In this document: piece after piece, positions 1-11,639 of the stretch | Layout: every line of letters begins with the position of its first letter | Position numbering within the stretch: position 1 is the stretch's first letter | NCBI RefSeq assembly: GCF_040954645.1 | Contig: NC_092807.1 | Span: forward strand, 80,848,017 to 80,912,016 | Direction of reading: 5' to 3' | Length of the DNA: 64,000 nucleotides | From: Diabrotica undecimpunctata | Lineage: Eukaryota > Arthropoda > Insecta > Coleoptera > Chrysomelidae | Notes under the pieces: generated by a model | Told to the model about the DNA's origin: nothing | The model's database searches: none | Seen by the model: the letters and a program-made list of their open reading frames with translations, nothing else | Position numbers and translations under genes: made by a program

Positions 1-187
1 GAGGCATCGCTTAGGTAATAGATTTTTTATTGTACCATGTATCCAATAGGCACGGTTGTGTGCTACATTGCCATTGAACTGCTATCTCTATGGGAACGCT
101 TGCTGAAGGGATGATAAAATAGGAACTGATATTGATTGCGAAACCAAAGTGTCGGTAACCCTTGAGTTGTTCAAGGTGACTATTTTT

Positions 188-582
<395 letters not shown>

Positions 583-844
583 CTTCTTCTACTCTAAGTG
601 TCAGTATATTGGGTAAAATTTCTGTTTAGTAACCGTGTTAACATTTTTTGTCATAAATAGGTAAAAACTGTCTAGATAGTCTGCTAATTAAACTATATCG
701 GTAAATAATGCGGATTGTTGTCAATCAGTTGTTCGTGTGTTGACATTTTACAATAAAATAATAAATTCCCAATTAAAAGCTAATTTCTTAAAGAAATAAA
801 AATGAAATATTTACCTAACTGAGACCCACTGAATTGAGATTTTA

Positions 845-1726
845 ATGATGATCGGTTACGGGGAGAATTGTAGAAGTCAAGTTGAAAGAGCAAACTTATT
901 TAATCAGAGGTATCCTCAGTTGCCTAATATTGCACAAGGTACTGTGTCTAAAATTTATGCACAATTCAGAGAACTTGGACATGTCAACCATATCTCGATG
1001 AATAAAAACTTCATTCATATAAATTTACTTTTGTGCAGGAGCTAACAGAAGACGATCCAGATCGTCGAATGGATTTCTGCCAAAGAATGATGGATAAACT
1101 TAACACAAATGAAATAGCTCTTGGCACAATTCTTTTTTCTGATGAATCAACATTTACATTGAACGGAGAGGTAAACCGACAAAACTGTAGATATTGTTCA
1201 GCGGAGAATCCTCATTTGATGCGTGAGACACACACTCAGTATCCTCAAAAGTTGAATGTTTGGGCAGGTATTATAGGAGATCATAATATTGGTCCTATAT
1301 TTGTAAATGGTAATTTGACAGCGGAAAAAATATTTAAGCATGCTAAGATACGATGTTCTTCCTCAGTTGGCCAACTTATATCCCAATCCAATAGATCCGA
1401 CTCTACCGCATGAAACTGTCTGGTTCCAGCAGGACGGAGCAACACCCCATTAGGCTTTGATGGTGAGAAATTACTTTAATGAAATCTTCTTTAATAAATG
1501 GATTGGACGAAGGGCTGCTATTGAGTGGCCAGCTAGGTCGCCAGATCTTACGCCTTTGGATTTTTTTCTGTAGAGTTATCTCAAGAACAAAGTATATGCA
1601 ACACAACCAACTAGCATTGAAGACCTCAAAGAAAGGATAACTACAGAAATACGAAATATTTCACCTCAAACTTTAAACAAAGTTCGGGACGAGTTTTATA
1701 AGAGACTGTGTTATTGCCAACAATAA
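845..1726 (+). pseudogene. Tc1/mariner-type transposase, broken
   Basis: Remnant of a DDE-family transposase that would cut and re-insert the element. The first frame (845-1045) carries the N-terminal DNA-binding region (NLFNQRYPQLPNIAQGTVSK). The next frame (1036-1350) matches the catalytic-domain start, with SDEST around the first Asp. A further frame to 1726 holds QQDGATPH (second Asp) and RSPDLTPLDFFL (third Asp). There are 36 codons between the second and third Asp, so the triad looks like DD-36-D. The frame changes near 1030 and again near 1345, and in-frame TAG codons lie at 1451 and 1571. The linker between the N-terminal and catalytic parts appears largely missing. No function is expected. 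The family call rests on motif order and on the inverted repeats. Confidence 0.88.
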
Positions 1727-1860
1727 GGTGGAGAACATTTTGAGTATTTATTTTAATGTAATTTAATCAATTACCTCGGGTATCCTATGAGTTAATTGTC
1801 TTGAAGAAAATTATACTTAATTTAAAAATTTCACCTTGTATTGTTCATAATAGACCCTAC

Positions 1861-2096
1861 ATGATATAGTTCGTTGAGATCAGGTTCTTAAGGAGCTTTT
1901 AAAAACATAAAAATATACAGGGTATTTCATGTAAAATACAGATTATGGACTATGCCAAATTTGCGTGAATCACCATGTACATTAAAATTTATGTTTAAAA
2001 AGCGCACATTTAAATTTAAAAGTTAAGGTATCTCAACGTTTTTTATTATTTTCTAAAATAAGGAACCAAACAATTTTATTCCATAAGTGGTTTCCA

Positions 2097-2099
<3 letters not shown>
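1861..2099 (-). repeat. Right terminal inverted repeat of mariner relic
   Basis: Reverse-complement partner of 343-582. Ends CCATAAGTGGTTTCCACAC followed by TA. Confidence 0.85.

Positions 2100-2184
<85 letters not shown>
2100..2184. repeat. (TA)n microsatellite between mariner relic and PLE1
   Basis: Pure TA tract that joins the right end of the mariner relic to the outer edge of the PLE1 left arm. Confidence 0.97.
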
Positions 2185-2186
<2 letters not shown>

Positions 2187-2415
2187 CAAAAGTATTTAAC
2201 TAGTGAATTCAGATGTTTAATCAGTCATTCAAGTTGGCAATAAAAAAAAAGAAGTCGACTACTTCATTAATTTTTTTTTTATTTTATTAACGCATCAACC
2301 ACGCAGGGTCATTAGCGTATTTAGATTAATACAATATAGATACAATAAGTAAAATATACATTAGTTTACAATAATAATAATATCTTTGTGTGTTACAATT
2401 GTTACAATGTACATT

Positions 2416-2673
2416 TTAGATCTTTTGAAGAAGTTGGCAGTCTTTAAGATAGGAAAATATTTTTCGGGTGTCTGTATTTTCTTCTAGGACATCTCTTAGG
2501 GAGTTGGGTATGTTATATTTGAGTCGTTCACTATTATATTTGGGACACTGTATTAAAAAATGTTTTACCGTTAGAACACTGTTGCACACTTCACACACTG
2601 GTTTATTTTTGCGCTGTAATAAATAGTCATGAGTAAGTCGTGTATGGCGGATACGGAGACGGGTAAGTATCAC
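2416..2673 (-). pseudogene. I-type LINE ORF2, C-terminal Cys/His region
   Basis: Last 85 residues of the ORF2 polyprotein. It contains RLRIRHTRLTHDYLLQRK followed by CEVC and a downstream HFLIQCP, the CCHC-like C-terminal motif seen after RNase H in I-group LINEs and thought to bind nucleic acid. It ends about 140 bp before the A-rich 3' tail. It is separated from the RNase H reading frame by a short out-of-frame stretch (2674-2777), so the polyprotein is not continuous here. Confidence 0.82.
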
Positions 2674-2777
2674 TTGCTCTCTCCTGTCTTTTATTTTTGG
2701 TTTCCAAAGATGTGAATATTTTTTGACTTCGTATAGCCTTGATGGAGTGTTGTTCCAAGTTTGTTGCCATTTTTAAA

Positions 2778-3400
2778 TTATTTTTGTTTTAAGTATGGTT
2801 TTAAATCGTTTTGTACCAATATATTACTTTCTTCGGACATCGGGTTAGTTGGTGCGTTTTTAGCCAGTTTATCTACAACTTCGTTACCTTCAATTCCTAT
2901 ATGAGAAGGCACCCATAAAAAGGGAACTTGGATGTTCTTATTTGAAATGTTTTTAAGTTCTTTTTTAATATGAAGTAGAAGGGGGTTGTCACAGTACAAT
3001 TGATTCAGTGAGGATAATGAACTTAAAGAATCTGTGATTATTATACATCTTTCTTTGTTTTTGTTTTGTATTAACAATAGTGCTTTTAGAATTGCAAATA
3101 ACTCAGCCGAAAAGATGGTTGTAATTGATGGCAATTTGAAACTAACTGAGGAGTCTTCCGAGTAAATTGCTGCTCCAACTCTGTCTTCATTTTTTGACGC
3201 ATCGGTGTATACGTTGTAGGTATTGCCATATCTTTTTAATAGTGTATAAAACTTTTGTTTAATGACGGTTGATGATATCTCTGATTTTCTTAGGTTTGTT
3301 AGACTGATGTCGATATCAGGAATAGATATTGTCCATGGTGCTGGGTTGTGGATTGAAGAGGTATCATAGGTTTTTGGAAATTGAAAATTTAATTTGGATA
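2778..3400 (-). pseudogene. I-type LINE ORF2, RNase H domain
   Basis: RNase H removes the RNA strand during retrotransposition. In one frame from about 3400 to 2778 the order of motifs is YTDASKNE (first Asp), SAELFAILKAL (Glu), IITDSLSSL (second Asp) and HIGIEGNEVVDKLAK (His and last Asp), so all catalytic acids are visible. Translation is open across 3134, where an internal Met can be read, so the domain is longer than the ATG-initiated part. A stop codon near 3400 separates it from the RT thumb. An RNase H downstream of RT supports the I-group assignment over Jockey. Confidence 0.86.
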
Positions 3401-3503
3401 ATTATGATTTTATACGAAAGTAAAAAGGATGATCAATTTGATGTGTTTGTTGAAATTTATTTGTAAATCGATCAGCAAAAACGTTATCCAGTACTGGATT
3501 ATT

Positions 3504-4993
3504 TCAGTTTGATGACACTGCCGCTGCATATGTTAGGCTTAGATATTGTCTTCTGAAAGAAAGAGGAAGTTCTCCACTTTCCCAATAGAGACTTTGAATG
3601 GGACTTGTGTAGTGAGCACCCAAAGAAATACGTAGACATCTATTTTGGATAATATGCAGTGACTTCAAATGTGTTTTTTTGGAGGAGTTGTAGACGATGG
3701 CTTCATGGTCAAGTTTTGATCGAATTATGGATTTGTAAATAAGTAATAAACTTGAATAATCGGCACCCCAGTTTTTAAAGGCAAGTGATCGTAGTAAATT
3801 TATACCAGGTAGACAGGATTTTTTCAGCTGTTGAATATGTGTCTTCCAAGTTAATTTTTTATCAAACGTCATACCCAAGAATCGGATTTCTTCTACATAA
3901 TCTAGTTTTTGTTCGTGTAGATATAATTCTTTTGTTTGAATTTGATTTCTCTTTGAGAAACAGATTGCTTTCATTTATGTAGTGTTAAACTGAAGTCCAC
4001 TTGTAGCTGACCATTTCTCAATGTGTGTTAACGCTTTTTGAACGTGATTGTGAATCGTTGCTATGTTTTTTCCTCTACAGAAAATAACTAGGTCGTCAGC
4101 GTATATTCTAGCTTTGACGGGGTTTTCAATGTGTATTAATATCGAATTTATTGCTACTAAGAATAAAGTTGTGCTTAAATTTGATCCTTGTAGTATACCA
4201 TTTTGTTGGATTTTTGTTTGAGAATATGTTCCGTCAACTCGAACTTGAAATTGTCTGTTTTCAAGAAAATTTGAAATGTATTTTAATATGTTACCCCTTA
4301 TTAACCAGTTGCTGAGTGTTTTAATGATTGAATATTTCCAAACTGTATCATATGCTTTGCTTATATCAAAAAATATTCCAACACAATGCTGTTTTATTGA
4401 AAATGCTTCGTGGAGGTTATCTAAAGTTGAGCGATATTTTCGGAAACCACATTGTTCTGGAATAATTAATTTGTTTGCTTCTAAATACCACATAAGCCTA
4501 TTGTTTATTATCTTTTCTAATATTTTACCTATGCTACATGTGAGTGATATCGGTCGATATGTTTGTGGATCTGATTTTGGTGTAGTTTTGTATTATGATT
4601 GAATTTTTCCATGATTTAGGAAATACGTTTCTGGATAAGGTTATATTGTAGATTTTGAGTAGGTGTTCTTTAGATTAAGGGCCTACATTTTTAAGAAATA
4701 TAAACGGTATATTGTCGGGTCCAGGACAAGTGTTCTTACAATTCTGAAATACATTTTCTAATTCTTCCTTTATTATTTGTATATTAAGATCGTTATTGTT
4801 TTGATCATAATATTCTATAGGATTTTTTTCTTCTTTTATTTTGATTTTTAAGAAATTGGAAGTATAATTTAAGTTACTTGAGTTATATTCATAAGTATAT
4901 GCTAGTATATTGGATATTTCTTCTGGGCTTTTATAAATACTGTTATTTTGAGTTAGAAAGTTTAATGATTTATGGGGTTTGGAACAAGACATT
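3504..4993 (-). pseudogene. I-type LINE ORF2, reverse transcriptase
   Basis: Non-LTR reverse transcriptase in several frames. The fingers region (4675-4992) includes CPGPDNIPFIFLKN. The palm (3975-4493) has QCGFRKYRSTLDNL, then FFDISKAYDTVW, GILQGSNLST and the catalytic box RIYADDLVIF, so the active-site YADD is intact. The thumb (3504-3974) includes FLGMTFDKKLTWKTHI and SKLDHEAIVY. Stop codons or frame changes near 4674 and between 3974 and 3975 break what should be one polyprotein. Domain motifs remain well preserved, which suggests a moderately recent insertion. Confidence 0.9.
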
Positions 4994-5018
4994 TTGTTGA
5001 CTTTTTTCCATATAGCTG

Positions 5019-6060
5019 TTATAGGAGTTGAACTATGTATTGTGGTGACATATTCTCTCCAAGAGTCACGTTTGGCTTTTTAATGGTATACCTAGCGACT
5101 GCCCTTAATTTTTTGAATTCTATAGAATTTTCTTGAGTTTTTTGTCGTTTGAATTTATTAAAAGCTTGTTTCGATTGTTTTAATGCTTCTTTGCAGTCAT
5201 GATTCCACCAAGGTACCGACTGATGTTTGTGATCGTACTTAATTATTCCAACGTACTTTTTTGCTGATTCTGTGATTACGTTTGTCAGAGAGTATATTGT
5301 TTTGTCTATATCTACATTGTCATTTAGGTTTTGCAGGTTGTTTTCAACGTAATTTTGAAATTCTGTCCAATTTGCGCCTTTTAAATTCCATTTTAGTTGT
5401 TGCGGGGTAGTTGACTCTAGTTCATTGCTTATTATGATAGGGTAGTGATCACTATCATATAGATCTGGTAACACATCCCACGTAAGAGTATGTGTAATTG
5501 ATGGTTCGCAAATACATAGATCTATACTAGAGCCTTCACCTGTTCTTGTGTCAAAGCGCGTATGTTGTCCGTCGTTAAGAATATTTAGGTTGACTTCTTC
5601 TATTATTTTTTCTATTTTTCTACCTAGAGATGTTAGTTTTGCTGAACCCCATAACGGATTATGTGCATTGAAATCTCCAATTATTATCCTTGGAGCAGGT
5701 AGTTGATTTAATAAGTTTGAAATTTCTTTTGAATCGGGTTCTTTATTGGGGGGAATGTAAATATTGCAAATTGAAAAAGAAATTGTGTCTGTGACTCTAG
5801 TTCCAATTGCTTCAATAGTTGTTGTGAGTTTTATCAGTTTAGCGTCAAAGCTATCTTTTATGTAGATTGCTACCCCTCCTCTTGCAATTTTCGAATTTTC
5901 TCGATTTCTAAAAAAACAATTGAAATTCTTTAAGTCATGAGCCTTGTTGTTTTTGAAGTGGGTTTCTTGTAAACATATCAGACTAGGTTTATGTTTTGAA
6001 ATTAATAATTTTAACATTTCTAAATGGGTGTAATACCCATTTATGTTCCATTGAATTAGA
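5019..6060 (-). pseudogene. I-type LINE ORF2, APE endonuclease
   Basis: N-terminal endonuclease of ORF2, which nicks target DNA to prime reverse transcription. Motifs in order: ICLQETHFKNN (metal-binding Glu), ARGGVAIYIKD, RIIIGDFNAHNPLWGS, SSIDLCICEPS and YDSDHYPII (catalytic Asp-His). All key residues are present. The open frame runs upstream of the first Met (6017) to about 6060, with IQWNINGYY before it, so translation may start at a non-AUG codon just after the gag stop or at that Met. After RYTIKK a one-base shift near 5090 moves the reading frame into the linker that leads to RT. Confidence 0.9.
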
Positions 6061-6080
6061 GAGTTGAAAATGATGTGTTA

Positions 6081-7463
6081 TTAATTTTCTATTGATGCGT
6101 CGCTTTCTAAGTCTGTTTGAAGGTCTAAGTTGATTTGCTTTAATATTTTATTTTTTATTCGAGTGCATTTGACTTTAATTTTTCGGTCCTTTAGGTAAGG
6201 GTATATATTAGTTAATAGATCTGTGACCTCTGCTGTTTCTTCTGTATACATTTTGGTGACACTTAACGGGTCTGGTGAGTTCTCACAGTTTTCAAAAAAG
6301 TCTAATAACTGTTCGTAAGTTATAGGGTAGTTGGAATTTGGGTTCTCAAATAAAGGTTTACAGTATCTTAGCATTTCTTCTAGTGTTTTTTGTGGTTTGA
6401 CATTTTGATCTGATTTTACTTTCTTCTCTTTATTTTTTGGTGTAATAAAAGTAGGTTCCTCTGTAGATGTAGTAGCTGGTGGAGAGACTTGGGAGATTGT
6501 GCGTTTGTTTTGTGCTTTGCCCGTGTTTATATGCGTTGCCTTATTTTCTATATCTATGTTTGGGTAGATTGTTGTTTCTGAATCTTCTTTGGTAAGCTGC
6601 ATGTGTGGTTTTTCTTGTTGGTTATTTTGTGGTTGGGTTTCTTGTTGTGTGCTTTCTTCTTTTGATTGTTGTTGTTGAGTGTTTGTCTGGGTTTTTTGAG
6701 TTGATAGATTAGTTGTATTTTCTATTGGGTTTATATTTGGAACTGGATTATTTGATGTTGAATTATCTGTTGTAATCGCAGTAGACATTGGGCAATTTTT
6801 TGTTAAGTGGTTGGTTTGTTTACATGTTTGACAAGCTTGGTTATCTAATGAAAGGAAAATTCTGTATGTCGTTTCCTCATATGTGATAAGAAAAGAATCA
6901 GGTAAGGGCTGGTTATTTAGTGGAGATATGTATGTTTGGCGTCTGAAACTCAAAATATGTTGGAATTGTGGTGTTGATGTGCCTATTCTTAGGAATATTA
7001 TAGGTGACAGAAGATTTAATCCATGTGATTTTAATGCGGATATTAGGACTGAGTGTGGGATTGAGGGACAGACATTGGACAATATTAATCGCTGACTGGG
7101 GCTAATTAGTCTATGAGCTTGTAAGAGTTGTTGGTTTATTTGAATTTTTTCATTTCTGTTTATGAAATCCTCAGCTAGTTTTTCGTTTGCTAAATAAATA
7201 CATACTCTATTATTTGATAATTTTGAACAGAAGGATATCTGGGTTGGTTGTATTAGATGACTCAAAGCGGACAAGTAATCATCTAGTTTGGTATTTTCAA
7301 TTGAATCAAAAATAATTGCTTGTTTTCTTGATGGAAATATATTGGATTGTGGTGTTTGATTGGTTACGGAAGAATATGTAGGTGATCCATTAAATTGATA
7401 TGATGATGAGCTGTTTGGTGTATTATTAGTTGTAGGAATTTCAGATTGAATAGAACTATCCAT
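6081..7463 (-). CDS. I-type LINE ORF1 (gag-like nucleic-acid-binding protein), 460 aa, intact
   Basis: Open from an ATG at 7463 to a stop at 6081, immediately upstream of ORF2. It likely packages the element RNA. A Ser/Asn-rich N-terminus (residues 1-45) is followed by a folded region (about 48-205) with RIFLSLDNQA, then one zinc knuckle, CQTCKQTNHLTKNC, at residues 211-224 (C211, C214, H219, C224; CX2CX4HX4C). Next come a long Gln/Thr/Asn-rich linker (about 230-300), a Lys-rich stretch and a helical C-terminus (about 360-440). The same protein, decayed, is recognisable at 54711-56155. This is the only long uninterrupted element ORF in the first half of the window. It is complete, but the element's ORF2 is broken. 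Confidence 0.85.
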   Translation of the reverse strand: MDSSIQSEIPTTNNTPNSSSSYQFNGSPTYSSVTNQTPQSNIFPSRKQAIIFDSIENTKLDDYLSALSHLIQPTQISFCSKLSNNRVCIYLANEKLAEDFINRNEKIQINQQLLQAHRLISPSQRLILSNVCPSIPHSVLISALKSHGLNLLSPIIFLRIGTSTPQFQHILSFRRQTYISPLNNQPLPDSFLITYEETTYRIFLSLDNQACQTCKQTNHLTKNCPMSTAITTDNSTSNNPVPNINPIENTTNLSTQKTQTNTQQQQSKEESTQQETQPQNNQQEKPHMQLTKEDSETTIYPNIDIENKATHINTGKAQNKRTISQVSPPATTSTEEPTFITPKNKEKKVKSDQNVKPQKTLEEMLRYCKPLFENPNSNYPITYEQLLDFFENCENSPDPLSVTKMYTEETAEVTDLLTNIYPYLKDRKIKVKCTRIKNKILKQINLDLQTDLESDASIEN

Positions 7464-7747
7464 TTTTAATTATCATTTGTAACTGGAGTACGGTCCTGGC
7501 AAACAACCTTCTTAGTCTGTAGTGGAACAGGTTTGGTATAAATACCTGTCCTAGATTTTGTAGGTTATCCGAAATAATATTTGATAATAGTAAAAAACTG
7601 TTATGTTTAAAGTAACTTACTATCTCTGTTGTATTTATTTTTGTTATTTCACTGCTGGATCACTAATTAACGAAAATATTTTTAGTATTTCACTAGTTTT
7701 TTAATTAATTATGAGAGCTCGATTTTAAAATACGTATTAGCTACTAT
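7464..7747 (-). other. Probable 5' untranslated region of the I-type LINE
   Basis: AT-rich sequence between the gag start codon and the gypsy insertion. No ORF or repeat is seen. It belongs to the LINE because the sequence resumes as PLE1 only beyond the gypsy element. Confidence 0.6.
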
Positions 7748-8084
7748 TGCAGTCACACTATTATCCTAATACGCTGATCAGCTTAAGTCACTAACTTCCT
7801 AATGTCCTAATCAGCTTAAGATGGAATACTGGTAGTTCTGTTATGACATTGTGAAGTCACACTCAACTTCTAATACGGTGATTGGCTTGGGTCACTAATT
7901 ACCTTATATGGTCACGAGTAGTTCGGTGATGACACATAAACACAGCGGAACGAGAGATAATAATTTGGTGTGATTTAATTATGACCATTGTGAACGAGTT
8001 TGATTTAATTTAATAAAATAGCTATATTTACGTAAATACGTGTTTTAACTATTTTAATAGACGATACTATTTTAATAGACGATA
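7748..8084 (+). repeat. 5' LTR of gypsy element
   Basis: Begins TGCAGTCACACTATT and ends ATAGACGATA. The last ~35 bp contain a tandem doubling of an 18-bp unit (CTATTTTAATAGACGATA). No difference from the 3' LTR was seen on reading both copies through. Confidence 0.95.
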
Positions 8085-8166
8085 TCAGAAGTGTGTTAAA
8101 GAACCTACGGTAGAATTTAGTGAACTGTTTTTAATGATAAGTGATTTTTAATGTTAAGTGTCCAAA

Positions 8167-9150
8167 ATGCCGAAAAGGAAAAAGTCCAAGCGAAATAGTA
8201 GTTCCAGTAGTGAAACCACAACTATTTCGTCCACCGATTCTTCGCCGAGAAGGGAGTCAAGGTATACGAAAACGAAAAGAACCAGTAAGTCAAAAAAAAA
8301 GATCTAAACATTCAAAAATAAATAGAACCTATACGTCTTCGCCTTTACCTCAAATTAAAGAAAATGCCACATAAATAAATTCACCATCTGCATCTTATAA
8401 TTGTACGAATAGAAACATTGAATCCGTCAGTTTTATTCCTGAATTTGATCCACTAATTGGAGAAATAGATCGATGGATTGAAATAATAGAGCACAATGCT
8501 CAGACGTATAGTTGGTCTGATAACTACATTATATTTCAAGCGATTTCTAAGCTTAGAGGTACCGCTAAAACATGGTACGCTAGTTTTATTGAAAATGAAG
8601 TTGCATGGTCTCAATTTTCTTGGGCAGAATGGAGATCAGTGTTAGAAAATACTTTTCAAAGTACACGAAATACTTATGATCTTTTTATGGACGTAGCCCA
8701 TCATAAACCAACAGAGGGTTCTTCATTATATGAATTTTATTTTGAACATTTAACAAAAATTAATAAACTTAAAGTAAATTTTTCCGAGTCAGATAAGATT
8801 TCTTTAATAATTGGTGCTATTGGAGACGAACATATTAAATCTGCTATTGAAGTTGCTCAAATCAAAGATTTCAATTTATTGGCAGTTTATTTAAGAAATA
8901 AGCTTTATCACAAAAGTCCAGAAAAATTTCCTGATTTAACAAATCCAATTGTTTTTCCAAATCAAAATTTGTCCATAATAACAAATTTGTTAATAACAAA
9001 TTTAACAAGAATAAACCTTGTATGTGCTGTGGAATTCAGGGTAATTTAAAAAAAGATTGTCACCACAGAAATCAAATATGCAGGTTTTGTAAAAATTAAA
9101 GGTCATATTGAACAATACTGTTTTAAAAAGAACAAAGAATGTCAAGAGAC
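8167..9150 (+). pseudogene. Gypsy gag with zinc knuckles, broken
   Basis: Structural gag protein. The likely start is ATG 8167, giving MPKRKKSKRN and a Ser-rich basic N-terminus. A shift in the A run at about 8288-8298 moves to the frame that reads SKHSKINRTYTSSP, then TAA at 8372. The same frame then continues through FIPEFDPLIGEIDRWI, KLRGTAKTWYASFI (a typical gag capsid motif) and LIIGAIGDEHIKSAI to 9049. Beyond it are CCHC-like knuckles, CMCC and then CRFCKN followed after a one-base shift by KGHIEQYC. So there is at least one nonsense and two frameshift changes. The ATG at 8141 is a different frame and less likely to be the start. Confidence 0.85.
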
Positions 9151-9179
9151 AAAAGTAAATAAAACGAACAAAAATTTAG

Positions 9180-9690
9180 AAAAAAAATAAAACTATTAAA
9201 CAAATACAGTTTGATTCTTCCGAAAATAAATTTAATAAAATTATTTTCTTAAATGAGCACAGCCATACTGCATTCATTGATTTTGGCAGCGATTGTTCGC
9301 TAATTTCAAAAGAATTGGCAGATAAGTTTAAATTAGAAATAAAATCATTAACTAAAGATGTAAAACTTTCTGGATTTTTGGGAAATTCTTTATCAGTTGA
9401 ATATTATGTATTTGCTAAAATAAAAATCGATTCTGTAGAATTAAATATTATGTTGTATGTCATGGATAAAGATTGGGTTAATGACCTTCTAATAGGAAGA
9501 AATTTTACAGAAGATGTAAATATTATGTATTATATGATAGATAATAGTTTAACATTTAAATATAAGAAAGACTTAGATAAAGAAATAAGTACAGGAAATA
9601 TATCTAAACACGAGAAAATGATGTTGGAAAATATTTTGCTAAATCACGAGGACTGTTTTTATACAAATTTGAAAGCTCTAAAAAAAATCG
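9180..9690 (+). pseudogene. Gypsy aspartic protease region
   Basis: Retropepsin-like domain that would mature the polyprotein. The active-site motif reads AFIDFGSDCSLIS (about 9270-9308), with DFGS in place of the usual D-T/S-G, a variant seen in some gypsy elements. It is followed by GFLGNSLSVEYYVFAK and DWVNDLLIGRNF, matching the flap and the second conserved Leu-Leu-Ile-Gly segment. The open frame extends upstream of the internal start-like codon at 9315. It sits between the gag knuckles and the RT N-terminus, as expected. Confidence 0.8.
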
Positions 9691-9876
9691 CATTCTGTTG
9701 TTATGAGAATCGATATTACAAGTTCAGATGTAGTTAAGTTTCGTCCCTACAGAACACCTGCAGCTGACAAAGAAATTTTACAAAAAACAATACAAGAATT
9801 ATTGGATGCAAATATTATTCGAAAGAGTAATTCATCGTTCGCAAGCCCTTCTTTCCTTATTGATAAAAAAAAGATG
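9691..9876 (+). pseudogene. Gypsy reverse transcriptase, N-terminal remnant only
   Basis: Reads FRPYRTPAADKEILQK and NIIRKSNSSFASPSFLIDKK, the conserved start of gypsy RT. The sequence then jumps at an A-rich junction (about 9865-9875) to NWTWT, the segment that normally precedes RNase H. The palm, including the catalytic YxDD box, and the thumb are absent. Relative to typical gypsy RT this is a loss of roughly 200 residues (estimated from knowledge of the family, not aligned). Confidence 0.88.
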
Positions 9877-11614
9877 TAAATTGGACATGGACATAAGAAG
9901 AAACAAAAATTGTTAAAGAAATAAAGAAAGTTATAGTCTCAGAACCAATTTTAACAATATTTAATCCGAAACATGACATAATAGTTTACACGGATGCAAG
10001 TAGAGAAGGATTTGGAGGCATAATAACTCAAATTGTTGATGGTCGTGAAGAGTCAATTGCCTATTTTAGCAAGCAAACCACAAAAGAAGAAAAGAAATAT
10101 CATTCTTTTGAACTAAAGCTTTTGGCTATTGTCAAAACCTTAGAAAGGTATAGATATTATTTAGCAGGAAGATCTTTTACTGTAATAACAGGCTGCAATT
10201 CCGTTAAAAATGCATTAGTAAAACAAACAATAATCCCAAGAATAGCAAAATGGGTTTTGTGTTTACAAGATTTTTGCTTCGAAATAAAACATAAATCAGG
10301 AGTACAACTACAACATGTAGATGCCTTAAGTAGGAACTTTAAAAGAACTGAAGCAGAGGAAAATCTTGAAATTAAAGTGATGCTCATCAAAGAAGACGAC
10401 TATCTAAGAGAAGCACAGGATACAGATACGGAAATAAAAAAAATTAAAGATATTCTTTTGTCAGGAGATCAGGTAAATCATAAGGATACTTTCAAGAAAT
10501 ATGATTTAAGAGGAAACAAAGTTTATAAAATAACGGAATATGGTAGAAGATGGTATGTGCCTAACAATTGGCAAATTGTCAAAATGAATCATGACGATAT
10601 TGGACATTTTGCGTTGGATAAAACAATTGAAAGAATAAAAGAACGGTATTGGTTTCCACGAATGCGAAGATTTATTAAGAAATACATTTCGGCTTGTCTT
10701 GCCTGTTTATATCATAAACAACCGGGAGAAAAAAAGCCTGGCTATCTACATTCCATTCCAAAATATGCTAGACCGTTTCATACACTCCATGCCGATGATT
10801 TAGGGCCATTTGTGTTAACGAAATCACAAAATAAATACGTCTTGGTTTTGATTGATGCCTTTTCTAAATTTGTGTTTGTTGAAGCTGTCCCAGATACATC
10901 AAGTAAACATGTTATTCGTGCTTTAGAAGAAATTTTTAAAATATTTGGTAACACCAAACGAATGATATCAGATGCAGGATCAGCTTTTGTTTCAAAAGAA
11001 TTTTTGAATTATATGGCAGAGAGAGGAATTAGAGTGTTTACAACTGCAGTAGGAATGGCAAGAGGCAACGGCCAAGTAGAAAGGGCAAATAAAACATTAC
11101 TGGATACCATGGCCACAATGGGTGCAAAGTTTGAGTCCGATATGTGGGATAAGAATTTAAAAAACATTTAACAAGGAATAAACGGAACAAAACACCGAAT
11201 AACTAAATCTTCTCCCAGTGAAGTGTTTTTCGGGTACAAATTAAGAGTTGATGGAGACAAATACATAGATGATAATGATATGGACATTATTGGTGTAACG
11301 TCATTGAGAAAGGATGTAGCTAAACGATTAGAAGAAAACAGAATCAAACAGAATAACGAATTTAATAAAAAAAGATGCTCTCCAGTGAAATATGCTGTTG
11401 GTGACCTGGTATTGACAAAAGTTACAAGTTTTTCAGCAAACAATGAAAGCAAGAAGCTTTTAGAAAGTATAGAGGGCCATTCAGGATTGTTGAGGTTCTA
11501 CCAAATGATAGATATCGTGTAAAAGAAGATGTACATTCATTAAGAACAAGGCGTCCTTATGAAGGAGTTGTTGGTGGAGAAAACATCAAGAGATTTAAGA
11601 TTCAAAGATCTTAA
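9873..11614 (+). pseudogene. Gypsy RNase H and integrase
   Basis: RNase H: IIVYTDASREGFGG, then ELKLLAIVKTLERYRYYL and HVDALSRN. Integrase: zinc domain with HDDIGH and CLACLYHK, then a catalytic core with HADDLGPF (first Asp), ISDAGSAF (second Asp) and NGQVERAN (Glu). Exactly 35 residues separate the second Asp and the Glu, so the DD35E triad is intact. The C-terminal part (11172-11614) includes SPSEVFFGYKLR and RYRVKEDVHSLR. Defects: TAA at 9894, TAA at 11169 and a frameshift near 11480. The long open stretch 9897-11168 encodes an apparently complete integrase core. Confidence 0.93.
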
Positions 11615-11639
11615 AATTATTCAAGTTAGTTACATGATA

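Noticed and set aside
8085..8110. tRNA primer-binding site of the gypsy element
   Set aside because: The sequence after the 5' LTR does not begin with the usual TGG, and I could not match a tRNA 3' end with confidence.
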